DNA of 64,000 bases from an uncultured Clostridia bacterium (GTDB lineage: Bacteria > Bacillota > Clostridia > TANB77 > CAG-508). The translations under genes were made by a program, and so were the position numbers. Of this stretch, positions 47,265 through 56,681 are shown one piece after another. Positions within the stretch are counted from its first letter, which is position 1. Each line of letters starts with the position of its first letter. The stretch covers positions 34,800 to 98,799 of the forward strand of contig CALXAT010000006.1 of NCBI GenBank assembly GCA_944386365.1, written 5' to 3'. The notes under the pieces are model-generated. The model saw nothing but the letters and a program-made list of their open reading frames with translations. It was not told where the DNA came from and did no database searches.

Positions 47265-48599
47265 ATGGAATTAGGGAAAGTACCACCACATGATGTAGAA
47301 GCAGAACAAGCAGTTTTAGGAAGTATGTTGACAGATAAAGATGCAGTAATTTCTGCTATAGAGGTTTTAAAAGAAGATGATTTTTATAGAACAGATAATA
47401 AATCTATATATGAAGCAATTATTAATTTATATAACAGAGCAGAACCAATTGATATTATTACAGTAAAAGCGGAATTAGAATCACTTGGAAAATTTGAACA
47501 AGTTGGAGGACTAGAATATTTAGCCAGTTTGCCAGACAAAGTTCCGACAACAGCAAATGCAATGAAATATATAAAGATTGTAGAAGAAAAATCAACTTTA
47601 AGAAATCTGATAAAAACAGCCAATGAAATTATTGAATTAGGATATGATCCAACAGAAGATGTATCAGACATTATGGAAGGTGCAGAAAAAAAGATATTTA
47701 ATATTATGCAAAATAATGACAAAAAGAGTTATTCACCTATAAAAGATATATTAGTAGATAGCTTTACACAATTGGAAGAATTATATAATCGAAAACAACA
47801 TATTACAGGTGTACCATCAGGATTTACAGAATTAGATTATAAGACAGCAGGATTTCACGGATCAGACTTAGTTTTAATTGCAGCAAGACCAGCAATGGGT
47901 AAATCTGCTTTTGCCTTAAATATAGCAACAAATGCGGCCGTACGTGCCAATGTACCAGTGGTTATATTTAGTTTAGAAATGTCAAAAGAACAAATGGTAA
48001 ACAGAATTTTATGTAGTGAAGCGATGGTAGATAGTAACAAAGTAAGAACAGGAAAATTAGAAGAAGACGATTGGACAAAATTAGCAGGAAGTATAGGCCC
48101 ATTATCAGATGCAGAAATATATATAGATGATACACCAGGAATATCTGTTATGGAAATTAGAGCAAAGTGTAGAAAGTTGAAATTAGAAAAAAATATAGGA
48201 ATGGTCGTTATCGATTATTTGCAATTGGTACAAGGAAGTAATAGAAGAAATGGAAGCCGTGAGCAAGAAATTTCAGAAATTAGTAGATCCTTAAAAATAC
48301 TTGCAAAAGAATTAAATGTACCAGTTATTGCATTATCACAGTTATCAAGAGCAGTAGAGCAAAGACCTGATCATAGACCAATGCTATCAGATTTAAGAGA
48401 ATCAGGAGCCATTGAGCAAGATGCCGATATTGTTATGTTTTTATACAGAGATGATTATTATAACAAAGATAGTGAGAAAAAAGACATAGCAGAAGTTATT
48501 ATAGCAAAACATAGAGGTGGTTCTTTGGGAACAATAGAACTATTATGGTTAGGAAATTATACAAAATTTGTTAATTTAGAAAAAAGATTTGATGATTAA
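47265..48599 (+). CDS. dnaB: Replicative DNA helicase DnaB
   Basis: DnaB (DnaC in Bacillus) is the hexameric 5'-3' helicase of the replication fork. The start is set at the ATG at 47265 since TGGAGG at 47251-47256 is 8 bases upstream; an in-frame ATG at 47241 has no site. In 444 residues are the N-terminal helical domain (VPPHDVEAEQAVLGSML, about 5-21), the linker, and a RecA-like C-terminal domain with Walker A (ARPAMGKSAFA, about 207-217), Walker B (MVVIDYLQL) and LSQLSRAVEQR with the arginine residues. The tilS Shine-Dalgarno overlaps the stop codon, indicating translational coupling. Confidence 0.97.
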   Translation: MELGKVPPHDVEAEQAVLGSMLTDKDAVISAIEVLKEDDFYRTDNKSIYEAIINLYNRAEPIDIITVKAELESLGKFEQVGGLEYLASLPDKVPTTANAMKYIKIVEEKSTLRNLIKTANEIIELGYDPTEDVSDIMEGAEKKIFNIMQNNDKKSYSPIKDILVDSFTQLEELYNRKQHITGVPSGFTELDYKTAGFHGSDLVLIAARPAMGKSAFALNIATNAAVRANVPVVIFSLEMSKEQMVNRILCSEAMVDSNKVRTGKLEEDDWTKLAGSIGPLSDAEIYIDDTPGISVMEIRAKCRKLKLEKNIGMVVIDYLQLVQGSNRRNGSREQEISEISRSLKILAKELNVPVIALSQLSRAVEQRPDHRPMLSDLRESGAIEQDADIVMFLYRDDYYNKDSEKKDIAEVIIAKHRGGSLGTIELLWLGNYTKFVNLEKRFDD

Positions 48600-48612
48600 A
48601 AGGGTGAATTTT

Positions 48613-49626
48613 ATGGCAAAAAGAGAAAAAAAAGATTTAGTGGATAAAGTAATAAAAACAATAAAAGAATATCATTTAATTGAAACAGAAGATAAATTGG
48701 TTTTAGGAGTGTCAGGGGGACCTGACTCTATTTGTATGCTAAATATTTTACAAAAAATAAAAGAAAAAGAAAAAAATAATTTTGATTTTGTAGTAGCGCA
48801 TGTAAACCATATGATTAGAAAAGAAGCAAAAGAAGATGAGAATTTTGTAAAAGCATATTGTGAAAAAAATAATATACAATTTTATTCTAAAAGTATAGAT
48901 GTTCAAAAATTAGCAAATAATAATAAAATGAGTACGGAAGAAGCAGGTAGAAATGCAAGATATACATTTTTTGATGAAGTGTTGCAAAAAATAAATGGTA
49001 ATAAGATTGCAATAGCCCATAATAAAAATGACAAAGTAGAAACCATTATTATGAATGAACTACGCGGGTGCGGTATACAAGGATTAAAAGGAATCGAACC
49101 AATAAGAGACAAATATATTAGACCACTTATTGAATGTGAAAGAGAAGAAATTGAAAAATATTGTGATGAAAATAACTTACACCCTAGAATTGATAGAACA
49201 AATTTTGAAAATATTTATACAAGAAATAAAATTAGAAATATAGTCATTCCATACATAAAAGAAGAATTTAATCCCAACATCATAGAAACAATGGATAGAT
49301 TATCTAAACTTGTGACAGAACAAGAGATATATATACATAAACAAGTTCAACAAATATATAAAGAAATTTTAATAGAAGAATTGAATCAACAGTCAATTAT
49401 TTTAGATTTAAAAAAGTTTAATCAACAAGAAAAAGTAATAAAATCTAACATAATTATATATACTATAACGAGACTTTTTCGTACATCTAAAGGGATTGAA
49501 AGAGTCCATATAGAAGATATTATTAAATTATGTGCAAATAATATAGGTAATAAATTTTTAATGCCAAATAAAAATTTAAAAGTTTTTATAAAAAATAGTA
49601 AAATTAATTTTATAAAGGAATTATGA
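48613..49626 (+). CDS. tilS: tRNA(Ile)-lysidine synthase TilS
   Basis: TilS adds lysine to C34 of tRNA-Ile (CAU) so that it reads AUA instead of AUG. The start is the ATG at 48613, preceded by AAAAGGGTGA. The N-terminal PP-loop ATPase motif is GVSGGPDSICML (about residues 31-42). RKEAKEDENF, EEAGRNARYTFF and NELRGCGIQGLKGI match the family. The usual HHxDDQxET segment reads HNKNDKVETI here, an atypical form. The protein is 337 residues, shorter than Bacillus TilS (about 470), with a reduced C-terminal region. The neighbours dnaB and ftsH fit; hpt, often between tilS and ftsH, is absent. Confidence 0.93.
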   Translation: MAKREKKDLVDKVIKTIKEYHLIETEDKLVLGVSGGPDSICMLNILQKIKEKEKNNFDFVVAHVNHMIRKEAKEDENFVKAYCEKNNIQFYSKSIDVQKLANNNKMSTEEAGRNARYTFFDEVLQKINGNKIAIAHNKNDKVETIIMNELRGCGIQGLKGIEPIRDKYIRPLIECEREEIEKYCDENNLHPRIDRTNFENIYTRNKIRNIVIPYIKEEFNPNIIETMDRLSKLVTEQEIYIHKQVQQIYKEILIEELNQQSIILDLKKFNQQEKVIKSNIIIYTITRLFRTSKGIERVHIEDIIKLCANNIGNKFLMPNKNLKVFIKNSKINFIKEL

Positions 49627-49782
49627 GTAGCCGTAATACTTTAGAATTTTACTAAAATTTGTAATCAAAAAGAAATAAAAAAACTATTGAAAAAGAAAAA
49701 ACAATATGATAGAGTGCTGAAAGATAAAGATGCACCATAGTGTGTATGTTAGGAACATCAAGTATAAAGAGGAGGAATTAGT

Positions 49783-51600
49783 TTGAAAAACGGAATAAAA
49801 ACATTAGCAATGTGGCTAATTATCATTGTAATATTTTTAGTAGTATTATCATCCATCGTAGAAAATAGTAATTCGAAATTAAAATATTCAGAATTAATTA
49901 CAAATATCAATAGTAATAATGTAAAATCAATTGTGATTAATGCCGATGGAAAAACAGCAGAGGTAGAATTAAAAGATGATAATGTTAGAAAAGAAACGAG
50001 CATACCAGATATGGAAAGTTTTATGACATATGCTGAAGAATTTATAAATAATGGAAACTTTACATTAGAAGAAAAAGCAGAATCAATCTTTATGACATTA
50101 CTTCCTTTTGTAACACCATTTGCTATCTTAATTATATTTATGCTTTTCTGGTTTTTAACAATAGGTGGTTCTAATAGTGGAAGCCCTGGAAGTAAAACTA
50201 TGTCTTTTGGAAAAAGTAAAGCCAGAATGATGACACCAGCAGAGAAAAACAGAATTACATTTGATGATGTTGCAGGTGTTGACGAAGAAAAAGAAGAATT
50301 GGAAGAAATTGTACAATTTTTAAAAAATCCAAAGAAATTTACAGATATGGGGGCAAGAATACCAAAAGGTGTGCTATTAGTAGGTCAACCAGGAACAGGA
50401 AAAACACTTTTAGCAAAAGCTGTAGCAGGAGAAGCTGGTGTACCATTCTTTATTATTAGTGGTTCAGACTTTGTTGAAATGTTTGTTGGTGTTGGAGCTT
50501 CAAGAGTAAGAGACTTGTTTGAACAGGCTAAGAAAAATGCACCATGTATTGTATTTATAGATGAGATTGATGCTGTTGGACGCCAAAGAGGAGCTGGACT
50601 TGGTGGTGGACATGATGAAAGAGAACAAACATTAAACCAATTATTAGTTGAAATGGATGGATTTGCAGAAAACGAAGGCGTTATTGTCTTAGCAGCAACC
50701 AATAGACCAGATGTATTAGATAAAGCATTATTAAGAGCAGGTAGATTTGATAGACAGATAGTTGTAGGATTACCAGATGTAAAAGCAAGAGAACAAATAT
50801 TAGAAGTACATTCAAGAAAGAAAAGATTAGCAGATGATGTAGATTTAAAAATTATTGCTAAAAATACATCAGGATTTGCAGGAGCAGATCTAGAAAATGT
50901 TTTAAATGAAGCAGCACTTTTAGCAGCAAGAAGAAATAAGACTGAAATTGGAATGAGAGAAATTGAAGATGCTATGGTTAAAGTAACAATGGGACCTGAA
51001 AAGAAAACAAAAGTTAGAAGTGAAAAAGAAAATAAATTAGTTGCTTATCATGAAGCAGGTCATGCAGTTGTAAGTCATTATCTAGAAACACAAGATCCCG
51101 TACATGAAATATCAATTGTACCAAGAGGTATGGCTGGAGGATATACAATGTATAGACCAACAGAAGATAAAAACTTTATGTCAAAAACAGAAATGGAAGA
51201 AAATATTGTTTCACTATTAGGTGGAAGAGTAGCAGAAGCACTTATATTAAATGATATATCAACAGGTGCAAGTAATGATATTGAAAGAGCAACAGGTATT
51301 GCAAGAAGTATGGTAACAAAATATGGAATGAGTGAGAGAATTGGAGCTTTAACGTTAGGTTCTAATCAAGATGAAGTTTTCTTAGGAAGAGACTTTGGAC
51401 ATACAAAGGAATATTCAGAAGAAACAGCAGCAATTATTGATGAAGAAGTAAAAAGAATCGTAGATACAGGATATAACAGAGCAAAGAAAATATTAACAGA
51501 AAATGTAGATAAATTACACAAGGTTGCTGGAATATTACTTGAAAAAGAAAAAATCGAAGCAGATGAATTTGAAGCAATTTTTGGAGAAGAACAAAAATAA
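49783..51600 (+). CDS. ftsH: ATP-dependent zinc metalloprotease FtsH
   Basis: FtsH is a membrane-bound hexameric AAA+ protease that degrades misfolded membrane proteins and regulators. The start is the TTG at 49783, 7 bases after GAGGAGG. The 605-residue protein has two membrane helices (about 5-25 and 104-126), Walker A GQPGTGKT (about 201), Walker [10 protein letters not shown] (about 257-265), the second region of homology ([20 protein letters not shown]), and the zinc motif HEAGH (about 424-428) with the third ligand Asp in the downstream ASNDIERAT. All catalytic residues are present. Upstream bases 49627-49782 hold no gene; a terminator follows. Confidence 0.97.
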   Translation: MKNGIKTLAMWLIIIVIFLVVLSSIVENSNSKLKYSELITNINSNNVKSIVINADGKTAEVELKDDNVRKETSIPDMESFMTYAEEFINNGNFTLEEKAESIFMTLLPFVTPFAILIIFMLFWFLTIGGSNSGSPGSKTMSFGKSKARMMTPAEKNRITFDDVAGVDEEKEELEEIVQFLKNPKKFTDMGARIPKGVLLVGQPGTGKTLLAKAVAGEAGVPFFIISGSDFVEMFVGVGASRVRDLFEQAKKNAPCIVFIDEIDAVGRQRGAGLGGGHDEREQTLNQLLVEMDGFAENEGVIVLAATNRPDVLDKALLRAGRFDRQIVVGLPDVKAREQILEVHSRKKRLADDVDLKIIAKNTSGFAGADLENVLNEAALLAARRNKTEIGMREIEDAMVKVTMGPEKKTKVRSEKENKLVAYHEAGHAVVSHYLETQDPVHEISIVPRGMAGGYTMYRPTEDKNFMSKTEMEENIVSLLGGRVAEALILNDISTGASNDIERATGIARSMVTKYGMSERIGALTLGSNQDEVFLGRDFGHTKEYSEETAAIIDEEVKRIVDTGYNRAKKILTENVDKLHKVAGILLEKEKIEADEFEAIFGEEQK

Positions 51601-51612
51601 TTATTTAAACAG

Positions 51613-51643
51613 ATGCCAGCATAAAAAATGTTGGCATTTATTA
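51613..51643 (+). terminator. Rho-independent terminator of ftsH
   Basis: ATGCCAGCAT pairs with ATGTTGGCAT (G-U pair included) across AAAAA, followed by T-rich sequence. Confidence 0.8.
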
Positions 51644-51666
51644 TATTAAAAAATTTATTATAAAAA

Positions 51667-51695
51667 TTGAAGAAATATTATTTTTATGGTATAGT
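51667..51695 (+). promoter_or_regulatory. Sigma-A-type promoter of the 232-residue membrane protein gene
   Basis: TTGAAG at 51667-51672, a 17-base spacer, and TATAGT at 51690-51695, followed by AAGGGGAGA and the ATG at 51719. Confidence 0.7.
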
Positions 51696-51718
51696 ACTTG
51701 TGTAAAGGGGAGATACAT

Positions 51719-52417
51719 ATGTCAAAAAATAAAAAAATAGTTATTAGTATAATATGTATAGCAATTATTATCATAGCAGTTATTTTAACAATTTATATAT
51801 ATACACAAAGGAAATATTCATATGAAAATGTGAGTGAACTTTTGAATTCTGCAAAAGAATCAACTAATATCCATCTAACAAGTAAAAGTAATAAAGAGGG
51901 AGAAAATACCGTTACAGATGTATATATGAAAGATGATTTTTATTATATTGTTTCAAAAAATGATACTTCTTCTGAAATAGTTAGTGAATCTTTTTATAAT
52001 CCAGATACATCTGAACTGATTTTGGTACAAAATAGCGAACCTAAATCTGTTATTACATTTTTAGGAACCTCTCAGGAAGATATGTTCTATAATTATTTTA
52101 GTAATGAGAGGCATCTTTCTGAAAATTGTAATGCAGAAACATATAAGTATATGGGCAAAGAAAAAGTGGAAGGAAAGCAATGCATAAAAATAGCTTTTAT
52201 AAATAGTTTAGAAACAGTATATGAATATATAAATTTAGAGGATAATCGTATTGTAAGAGAAGAAATTTATAGTATGAATACATCGAATGAGTTAGAAAAA
52301 AATATAGATATGACATATACATATTCTTATGACACAGTTACAGATGGGGATATAAAAGTATTTGATAAAAATAATTATTCAGATTATCAATTTAATGAGA
52401 TAAATGTTAATGAATAG
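51719..52417 (+). CDS. Uncharacterised membrane-anchored protein, paralogue of the 56682 gene
   Basis: The start is the ATG at 51719 behind AAGGGGAGA. The 232-residue protein has a basic N-terminus, one membrane helix (about 7-29) and an external beta-rich domain. Landmarks are KYSYENVSELLNSAKESTN, the repeated strand pattern of VYMKDDFYYIVSK, YKYMGKEKVEGKQCIKIAF, and the end TYTYSYDTVTDGDIKVFD...NYSDYQF. The same landmarks occur in the gene at 56682 (KYIGKETIDEKQCIKVCL, LYTYSYNTVKEED, NYPDYYF), so the two are paralogues. The YKYxGKExxxGKQCIKI pattern recalls LolA/LppX-like beta folds that hold hydrophobic ligands, but that is only a guess. Function unknown. Confidence 0.8.
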   Translation: MSKNKKIVISIICIAIIIIAVILTIYIYTQRKYSYENVSELLNSAKESTNIHLTSKSNKEGENTVTDVYMKDDFYYIVSKNDTSSEIVSESFYNPDTSELILVQNSEPKSVITFLGTSQEDMFYNYFSNERHLSENCNAETYKYMGKEKVEGKQCIKIAFINSLETVYEYINLEDNRIVREEIYSMNTSNELEKNIDMTYTYSYDTVTDGDIKVFDKNNYSDYQFNEINVNE

Positions 52418-52437
52418 GTTTTAGAAATATAATTTAC

Positions 52438-52480
52438 AAAGAATAAAATTTACATCTGATGTATTTTTTATTCTTTTTTT
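52438..52480 (+). terminator. Rho-independent terminator
   Basis: AAAGAATAAAA pairs with TTTTATTCTTT, with inner ACATC/GATGT pairing, followed by a T run. Confidence 0.7.
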
Positions 52481-52575
52481 ATTGAAAAAAAAGAATCCAT
52501 GTATTAAAATAAATATAACAAACAATTATACAAATGAAAATAACAAGAAAATAATGAATAAAGGAAAAGATAAAA

Positions 52576-53169
52576 ATGAAAGATTATTATGGAATATTAG
52601 AAGTGAATCCGAATGCGTCAAATGAGATTATTGAAAAAGCGTATAAAACTTTGGTAAAAAAATATCATCCAGATCTATATTCATCTGTTCAAAAGAAAGA
52701 AGCAGAAAAAAAACTAAAAGATATTAATGAAGCATATAATATTTTATCAGATAGTTTTTTGAGATCACAATATGATTTGGAGATACAAAGAGAAAAAGAC
52801 AATACCAAAATAAATGAAAATAGGATGTATGGTAATAATGCTGAAAGAAAAAATACCAGTAGAATGCAAAATATAAAAACAACAGAGAATAATAAGAAAA
52901 AAACACAAAATGAATATGTAAGAACAAAAAATAATGTTGGAACTATATTTGGAATTATTGATTTAATTAAAGATTTATGGGCGAATAAACCAGAAAAAAA
53001 AGAAAGAAAGAAAATGAATCAAACTGACTGGTTAGCTGTAGGATTAACAATTGTTGCATTGATTGTAATAGGTATTATATTATGGTTTATACCATTTACA
53101 AATGGATGGATGAGACAACTTTTATTCGAAAATCCAATATTTAACTTTATAGGTGGTTTATTTTCTTAA
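52576..53169 (+). CDS. J-domain protein with C-terminal membrane helix
   Basis: Residues 1-65 form a J domain with the HPD tripeptide at 31-33 ([10 protein letters not shown]) and the following helix ending NILSD...RSQYDLE. J domains stimulate the ATPase of DnaK-type chaperones. There is no Gly/Phe region or zinc finger, so it is not a canonical DnaJ. A charged, low-complexity linker (about 70-145) leads to a hydrophobic helix (about 152-172) and a short tail, so the J domain would face the cytoplasm at the membrane. AAAGGA precedes the ATG. It may recruit DnaK to a membrane site; the client is unknown. Confidence 0.88.
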   Translation: MKDYYGILEVNPNASNEIIEKAYKTLVKKYHPDLYSSVQKKEAEKKLKDINEAYNILSDSFLRSQYDLEIQREKDNTKINENRMYGNNAERKNTSRMQNIKTTENNKKKTQNEYVRTKNNVGTIFGIIDLIKDLWANKPEKKERKKMNQTDWLAVGLTIVALIVIGIILWFIPFTNGWMRQLLFENPIFNFIGGLFS

Positions 53170-53185
53170 TTTGAAAACATTTCTA

Positions 53186-53214
53186 TTGACAACTAGAAAC
53201 GTATAAGGTATAAT
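53186..53214 (+). promoter_or_regulatory. Strong sigma-A-type promoter of rpsU
   Basis: Consensus TTGACA at 53186-53191, 17-base spacer, consensus TATAAT at 53209-53214. The leader carries small hairpins GGG-TTAT-CCC and CATAC/GTATG just before the GGAAGGAGGGG Shine-Dalgarno. Confidence 0.88.
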
Positions 53215-53279
53215 ATATATCGTTAATTAGGGTTATCCCAACATACAGTTTTCGTATGACCGGAAGGAGGGGAATTTAA

Positions 53280-53450
53280 ATGTTAGAAATAAAGGTTAAT
53301 AATGGTAATATAGAAGATGCTTTAAAAAGATTTAAAAGACAATGTGCTAGAAATGGAGTATTACAAGAAGTTCGTAAAAGAGAGCATTATGAAAAGCCTA
53401 GTGTAAAGAGAAAGAAAAAATCAGAGGCTGCAAGAAAAAGAAAATTTTAG
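53280..53450 (+). CDS. rpsU: 30S ribosomal protein S21
   Basis: The 56-residue protein starts [20 protein letters not shown], continues [20 protein letters not shown], and ends in a basic tail ([14 protein letters not shown]). This is the full pattern of bS21, which helps the 30S subunit bind mRNA. It has a perfect-consensus promoter, a very strong Shine-Dalgarno (GGAAGGAGGGG) and its own terminator, consistent with a highly expressed single gene. In many Bacillota rpsU lies beside yqeY; here it lies between the J-domain gene and an M16 peptidase pair. Confidence 0.96.
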   Translation: MLEIKVNNGNIEDALKRFKRQCARNGVLQEVRKREHYEKPSVKRKKKSEAARKRKF

Positions 53451-53460
53451 TACATAATAA

Positions 53461-53496
53461 AACGGGATGTTAAGGAAACTTAATATCCCGTTTTTT
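53461..53496 (+). terminator. Rho-independent terminator of rpsU
   Basis: A 14-bp stem (AACGGGATGTTAAG / CTTAATATCCCGTT, one G-U) with a GAAA tetraloop and six T residues. Confidence 0.92.
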
Positions 53497-53678
53497 AAGA
53501 AGAAAAAAGTATGATATGAATAATTTTATTGAAAAAATATAATAATAAATGTAATATTGTGTGTTATAATAAAATGCATAAAAAAAATCATTTTATGAAT
53601 TAAATAAATTTGAGATTTGATATATGTTCCAAAAGTTAACATTATAATAAGTATCAAATATTCAAGGAAAGGAAAACT

Positions 53679-54941
53679 ATGAAATATACAGAAAAATCAA
53701 TAAAAAAGGGTATTAAACTTCATGTATTAAATACAGACAAATTTAAAACAAATTTAATGGCAGTATTTTTAACAACGAAACTGGATAGAGAAGATGTAAC
53801 CAAAAATGCACTTATCTCTGCAGTTTTAAGAAGAGGAACGAATCATTTAAAAACACAAGAAGAAATAAGTAAACAGTTAGAAGAATTATATGGTGCAAGT
53901 TTTGATTGTGGTATTGACAAAACAGGTGATAACCAAGTATTGAAATTTTATATTGAAACGATCAATGATGCATTTCTTCCACAAAAAGGTGAAAATATGT
54001 TGAAAAGTTCAATAGAAAATTTATTTGATATTGTATTTGATCCTTTAATAGAGAATAATGGTTTTAAAAAAGAATATGTAGAACAAGAAAAGAAAAATAT
54101 GAAACAAAGAATTGAAGGAAGAATTGATAATAAAGCAAGATATGCGTTAGATAGATGTATAGAAGAAATGTATAAAAATAAAGCTTTTGGATTATATAGA
54201 TTTGGATATGTAGAAGATTTAGAAGGTATTAATGAAAAGAATTTATATCAACATTATCAAACATTAATAAGGGAATGTAAAATAGATATATTTGTTTCCG
54301 GAGATGTTGATGAAAATTTGCCAAATATAATAAAAGAAAATAAGTATATCCAAAAATTAGAAGATAGAGAACCAAACTATAATACAAAAAGCGAAAAATC
54401 AAATGCAAAACAAGGCGAAGTCATCGAAAAAATGAGCGTGACACAAGGAAAATTAGTTATCGGACTAGATGTAAATTCACAAAATGAAGATGAAAAGTAT
54501 GATGCATTAGTCTATAATAATATTTTAGGAGGAAGTGCTAACTCTAAAATTTTTCAGAATGTAAGAGAAAAAGCAAATTTGGCCTATGTAGCAGGATCTA
54601 GTTATTTCAGGTATAAAGATATCATTTTTATTAATTGTGGTATAGAAATTTCAAATTATGAAAAAGCAGTGGAATTAATAAAAAAACAAATAGAAGATAT
54701 GAAAAATAATCAATTTACTGATGAAGAACTTGAAAATGCAAAACAATCCATTATTGCTGTCATTGATACAATTGATGATGAGCAAGATACAGGTATCACA
54801 TATTATTTTGGACAAGAAATGTCAAATCATAAAAATACAATAGAAGATTATAAAAAGAAAATCCAGGAAGTAAAACGTGAAAATGTATTAAACGTAGCAA
54901 ATAAAATAGAAATCAATACAATCTATTTTTTAAGAGATTGA
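53679..54941 (+). CDS. ymfF: M16-family peptidase-like protein, inactive subunit (YmfF-like)
   Basis: The 420-residue protein has the two-domain M16 fold pattern: an N-terminal domain with LISAVLRRGTNHLKTQEEIS and LEELYGASFDCG, and a C-terminal domain with YNNILGGSANSKIFQNVREKANLAY, quoted here as the motif GGSANSKIFQNVREK. The zinc motif HxxEH is missing: the position reads RRGTNHLKTQEEIS. It is thus likely catalytically inactive and pairs with the active partner encoded 23 bases downstream. This inactive/active arrangement matches Bacillus ymfF-ymfH and related peptide-processing pairs. AAGGAAAGG precedes the ATG. Confidence 0.9.
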   Translation: MKYTEKSIKKGIKLHVLNTDKFKTNLMAVFLTTKLDREDVTKNALISAVLRRGTNHLKTQEEISKQLEELYGASFDCGIDKTGDNQVLKFYIETINDAFLPQKGENMLKSSIENLFDIVFDPLIENNGFKKEYVEQEKKNMKQRIEGRIDNKARYALDRCIEEMYKNKAFGLYRFGYVEDLEGINEKNLYQHYQTLIRECKIDIFVSGDVDENLPNIIKENKYIQKLEDREPNYNTKSEKSNAKQGEVIEKMSVTQGKLVIGLDVNSQNEDEKYDALVYNNILGGSANSKIFQNVREKANLAYVAGSSYFRYKDIIFINCGIEISNYEKAVELIKKQIEDMKNNQFTDEELENAKQSIIAVIDTIDDEQDTGITYYFGQEMSNHKNTIEDYKKKIQEVKRENVLNVANKIEINTIYFLRD

Positions 54942-54964
54942 TAAATGGGATGGGAGAGAAATAA

Positions 54965-56251
54965 ATGCGAATAATAGAAAATGATAAGGTTAAAGAAAAG
55001 GTATATATAGAAAAGTTAGAAAATGGAATGCCAATCATGATTATTCCTAAAAAAGGAATGCAAAAAAAATATATGATATGGGGAACCAATTATGGTTCAA
55101 ACGATAATGTTTTTGTTGTTCCAGGAGAGGATAAAGAGACGAAAGTTCCAAATGGTGTAGCACATTTTTTGGAACATAAAATGTTTGAACAAGAAAATGG
55201 AACCAACAGTTTAGATGTGTTGACAGCTTTAGGTGTAGATGCAAATGCCTATACAACCAATGATCATACAGCCTATTTATTTGAATGTACAGATAATTTC
55301 TATGAAGCAATGGATGAATTGATGGATTATGTGCAAAATCCATATTTTACGGATGAGAATGTTGAAAAAGAAAAAGGGATTATTGGTCAAGAAATTATGA
55401 TGTATGATGATTATCCAGATTGGAAAGTATATTTAAATACTATGCAAGCAATGTATCATAATAATCCAATAAAAATTGACATAGTCGGAACAATTGATTC
55501 TATTAGTAAAATAGATAAAGAAATTTTATATAAATGTTATAATACATTTTATAATCCTTCTAATATGGCAATGGTGATTTCTGGAGACTTTGAACCAGAA
55601 AAATTACTAGATGAAATTAAGAAGAGATTAAAAGACACAAAAGCTAATGGAAAGATTAAAAGAATTTATCCAGAGGAACCAGAAAGCATTGTACAAGAAA
55701 AAATAGAACAAACATTAGAAGTTAGTCAACCAATGTTTACAATAGGCATAAAAGATAAGCCAATCAAAAATGTTAAAGAAAATGAAATTCAAATTGTAAA
55801 AAAAGATTTGGCTATTCAGATATTATTAGAATTATTACTAGGAAAAAGTTCTAATTTATATAAAAAGTTATATGATAGTAACATCATTTTTGGTGGAATT
55901 GGACTTAGTTATGAATATTCACGAACATATGCTCATGTATTAATTTCAGGACAATCAGATCAACCAGAAACAGTTTATGAAATGTTTAAGAAGGAAGTTA
56001 ATTATGTAAAAAATAATGTTATTAAAGAAGAAGATTTTAATAGAATACAAAAAAAGATATATGGGGAATTTGTAAGAGAATATAATGATGTGAGTGATAT
56101 TGCTAGAATGTTTTTAGCAGATTATTTTAAGGGAATCAATAGTTTTCAATATCTAGATGAAATAAAAAATATAAATGTAGAATATTTAATAGAAGTGTTA
56201 AATGATGTATTTAAAGAAGATAAAATGGTAATTTCTATTGTCAAAAATTAA
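54965..56251 (+). CDS. ymfH: M16-family zinc peptidase, active subunit (YmfH-like)
   Basis: The 428-residue protein carries the inverted zinc motif HFLEH (residues 67-71) within NGVAHFLEHKMFEQENG and the downstream Glu region (KEKGIIGQEIMMYDD). It thus has an intact M16 active site. A C-terminal domain follows (ELLLGKSSNLYKKLYDSN). M16B peptidases form a clam-shell that degrades or matures short peptides. Partner is the inactive subunit upstream; the intergenic gap is 23 bases with a GGGAGAGAA Shine-Dalgarno, so they are co-transcribed. A terminator follows. The peptide substrate is unknown. Confidence 0.92.
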   Translation: MRIIENDKVKEKVYIEKLENGMPIMIIPKKGMQKKYMIWGTNYGSNDNVFVVPGEDKETKVPNGVAHFLEHKMFEQENGTNSLDVLTALGVDANAYTTNDHTAYLFECTDNFYEAMDELMDYVQNPYFTDENVEKEKGIIGQEIMMYDDYPDWKVYLNTMQAMYHNNPIKIDIVGTIDSISKIDKEILYKCYNTFYNPSNMAMVISGDFEPEKLLDEIKKRLKDTKANGKIKRIYPEEPESIVQEKIEQTLEVSQPMFTIGIKDKPIKNVKENEIQIVKKDLAIQILLELLLGKSSNLYKKLYDSNIIFGGIGLSYEYSRTYAHVLISGQSDQPETVYEMFKKEVNYVKNNVIKEEDFNRIQKKIYGEFVREYNDVSDIARMFLADYFKGINSFQYLDEIKNINVEYLIEVLNDVFKEDKMVISIVKN

Positions 56252-56279
56252 AAAATAATGAGTTGAAAAAAATATGGAA

Positions 56280-56322
56280 AAAACGGTATTATTATATAAT
56301 CGTTAATAATACTGTTTTTTTT
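56280..56322 (+). terminator. Rho-independent terminator of the M16 pair
   Basis: AAAACGGTATTATTA pairs with TAATAATACTGTTTT (one G-U), followed by further T residues. Confidence 0.82.
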
Positions 56323-56332
56323 CAATTTTAAG

Positions 56333-56339
56333 TGTCGAA
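56333..56339 (+). promoter_or_regulatory. Consensus Spo0A box (TGTCGAA) upstream of the Spo0E-like gene
   Basis: The heptamer matches the Spo0A-binding consensus exactly and lies about 120 bases before the Spo0E-like ATG. A 7-base match can occur by chance in this window, so the call rests on its location. Confidence 0.35.
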
Positions 56340-56407
56340 ATATGTAAAAAATCGTCATACGAAACTTGCCAAAAAGTATTGAAATTGCTTGACTAGGAGA
56401 GTTTTGT

Positions 56408-56458
56408 ATGTTAATTTATAAATATACAGAAGATAAATTAAGAAAAAAGGAGAGATAG
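56408..56458 (+). CDS. Possible 16-residue leader peptide upstream of the Spo0E-like gene
   Basis: An ATG at 56408 behind AGGAGAG (56396-56402) opens a 16-codon frame (MLIYKYTEDKLRKKER) that stops two bases before the Spo0E-like ATG. Its last codons contain the AAAAAAGGAGAGA Shine-Dalgarno of the next gene. It may couple translation or be fortuitous. Confidence 0.35.
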   Translation: MLIYKYTEDKLRKKER

Positions 56459-56460
56459 AT

Positions 56461-56625
56461 ATGTTAAATGATGAAATTTGTAAATTACGTGATAAATTAA
56501 ATAAAAGCATAGAAGAAGGAAAAGATTATAGCATTATTTATAAACTGAGTGTGGAATTAGATGAGTTAATTGCAGCATATTATAATAAGAATAATAAAAA
56601 AAAACCGGTAATACTATTTTTTTAA
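56461..56625 (+). CDS. Spo0E-like aspartyl-phosphate phosphatase
   Basis: The 54-residue protein is a short two-helix hairpin with the family signature in its second half: YKLSVELDELIAAYY, matching the Spo0E-family S-x-x-LD-x-LI pattern, after an N-terminal helix containing ICKLRDKLNKSIEEG. Spo0E-type phosphatases remove phosphate from Spo0A~P and delay sporulation. AAAAAAGGAGAGA precedes the ATG. An exact Spo0A box lies upstream, hinting at feedback control. The following gene begins 56 bases downstream. Assignment to the family is good; whether Spo0A is the real target is inferred. Confidence 0.82.
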   Translation: MLNDEICKLRDKLNKSIEEGKDYSIIYKLSVELDELIAAYYNKNNKKKPVILFF

Positions 56626-56681
56626 AGAAAGGAGAATGAAAATAAAGTAGAAAAATAAATAATAAAAGGAGGAAATAAGTA

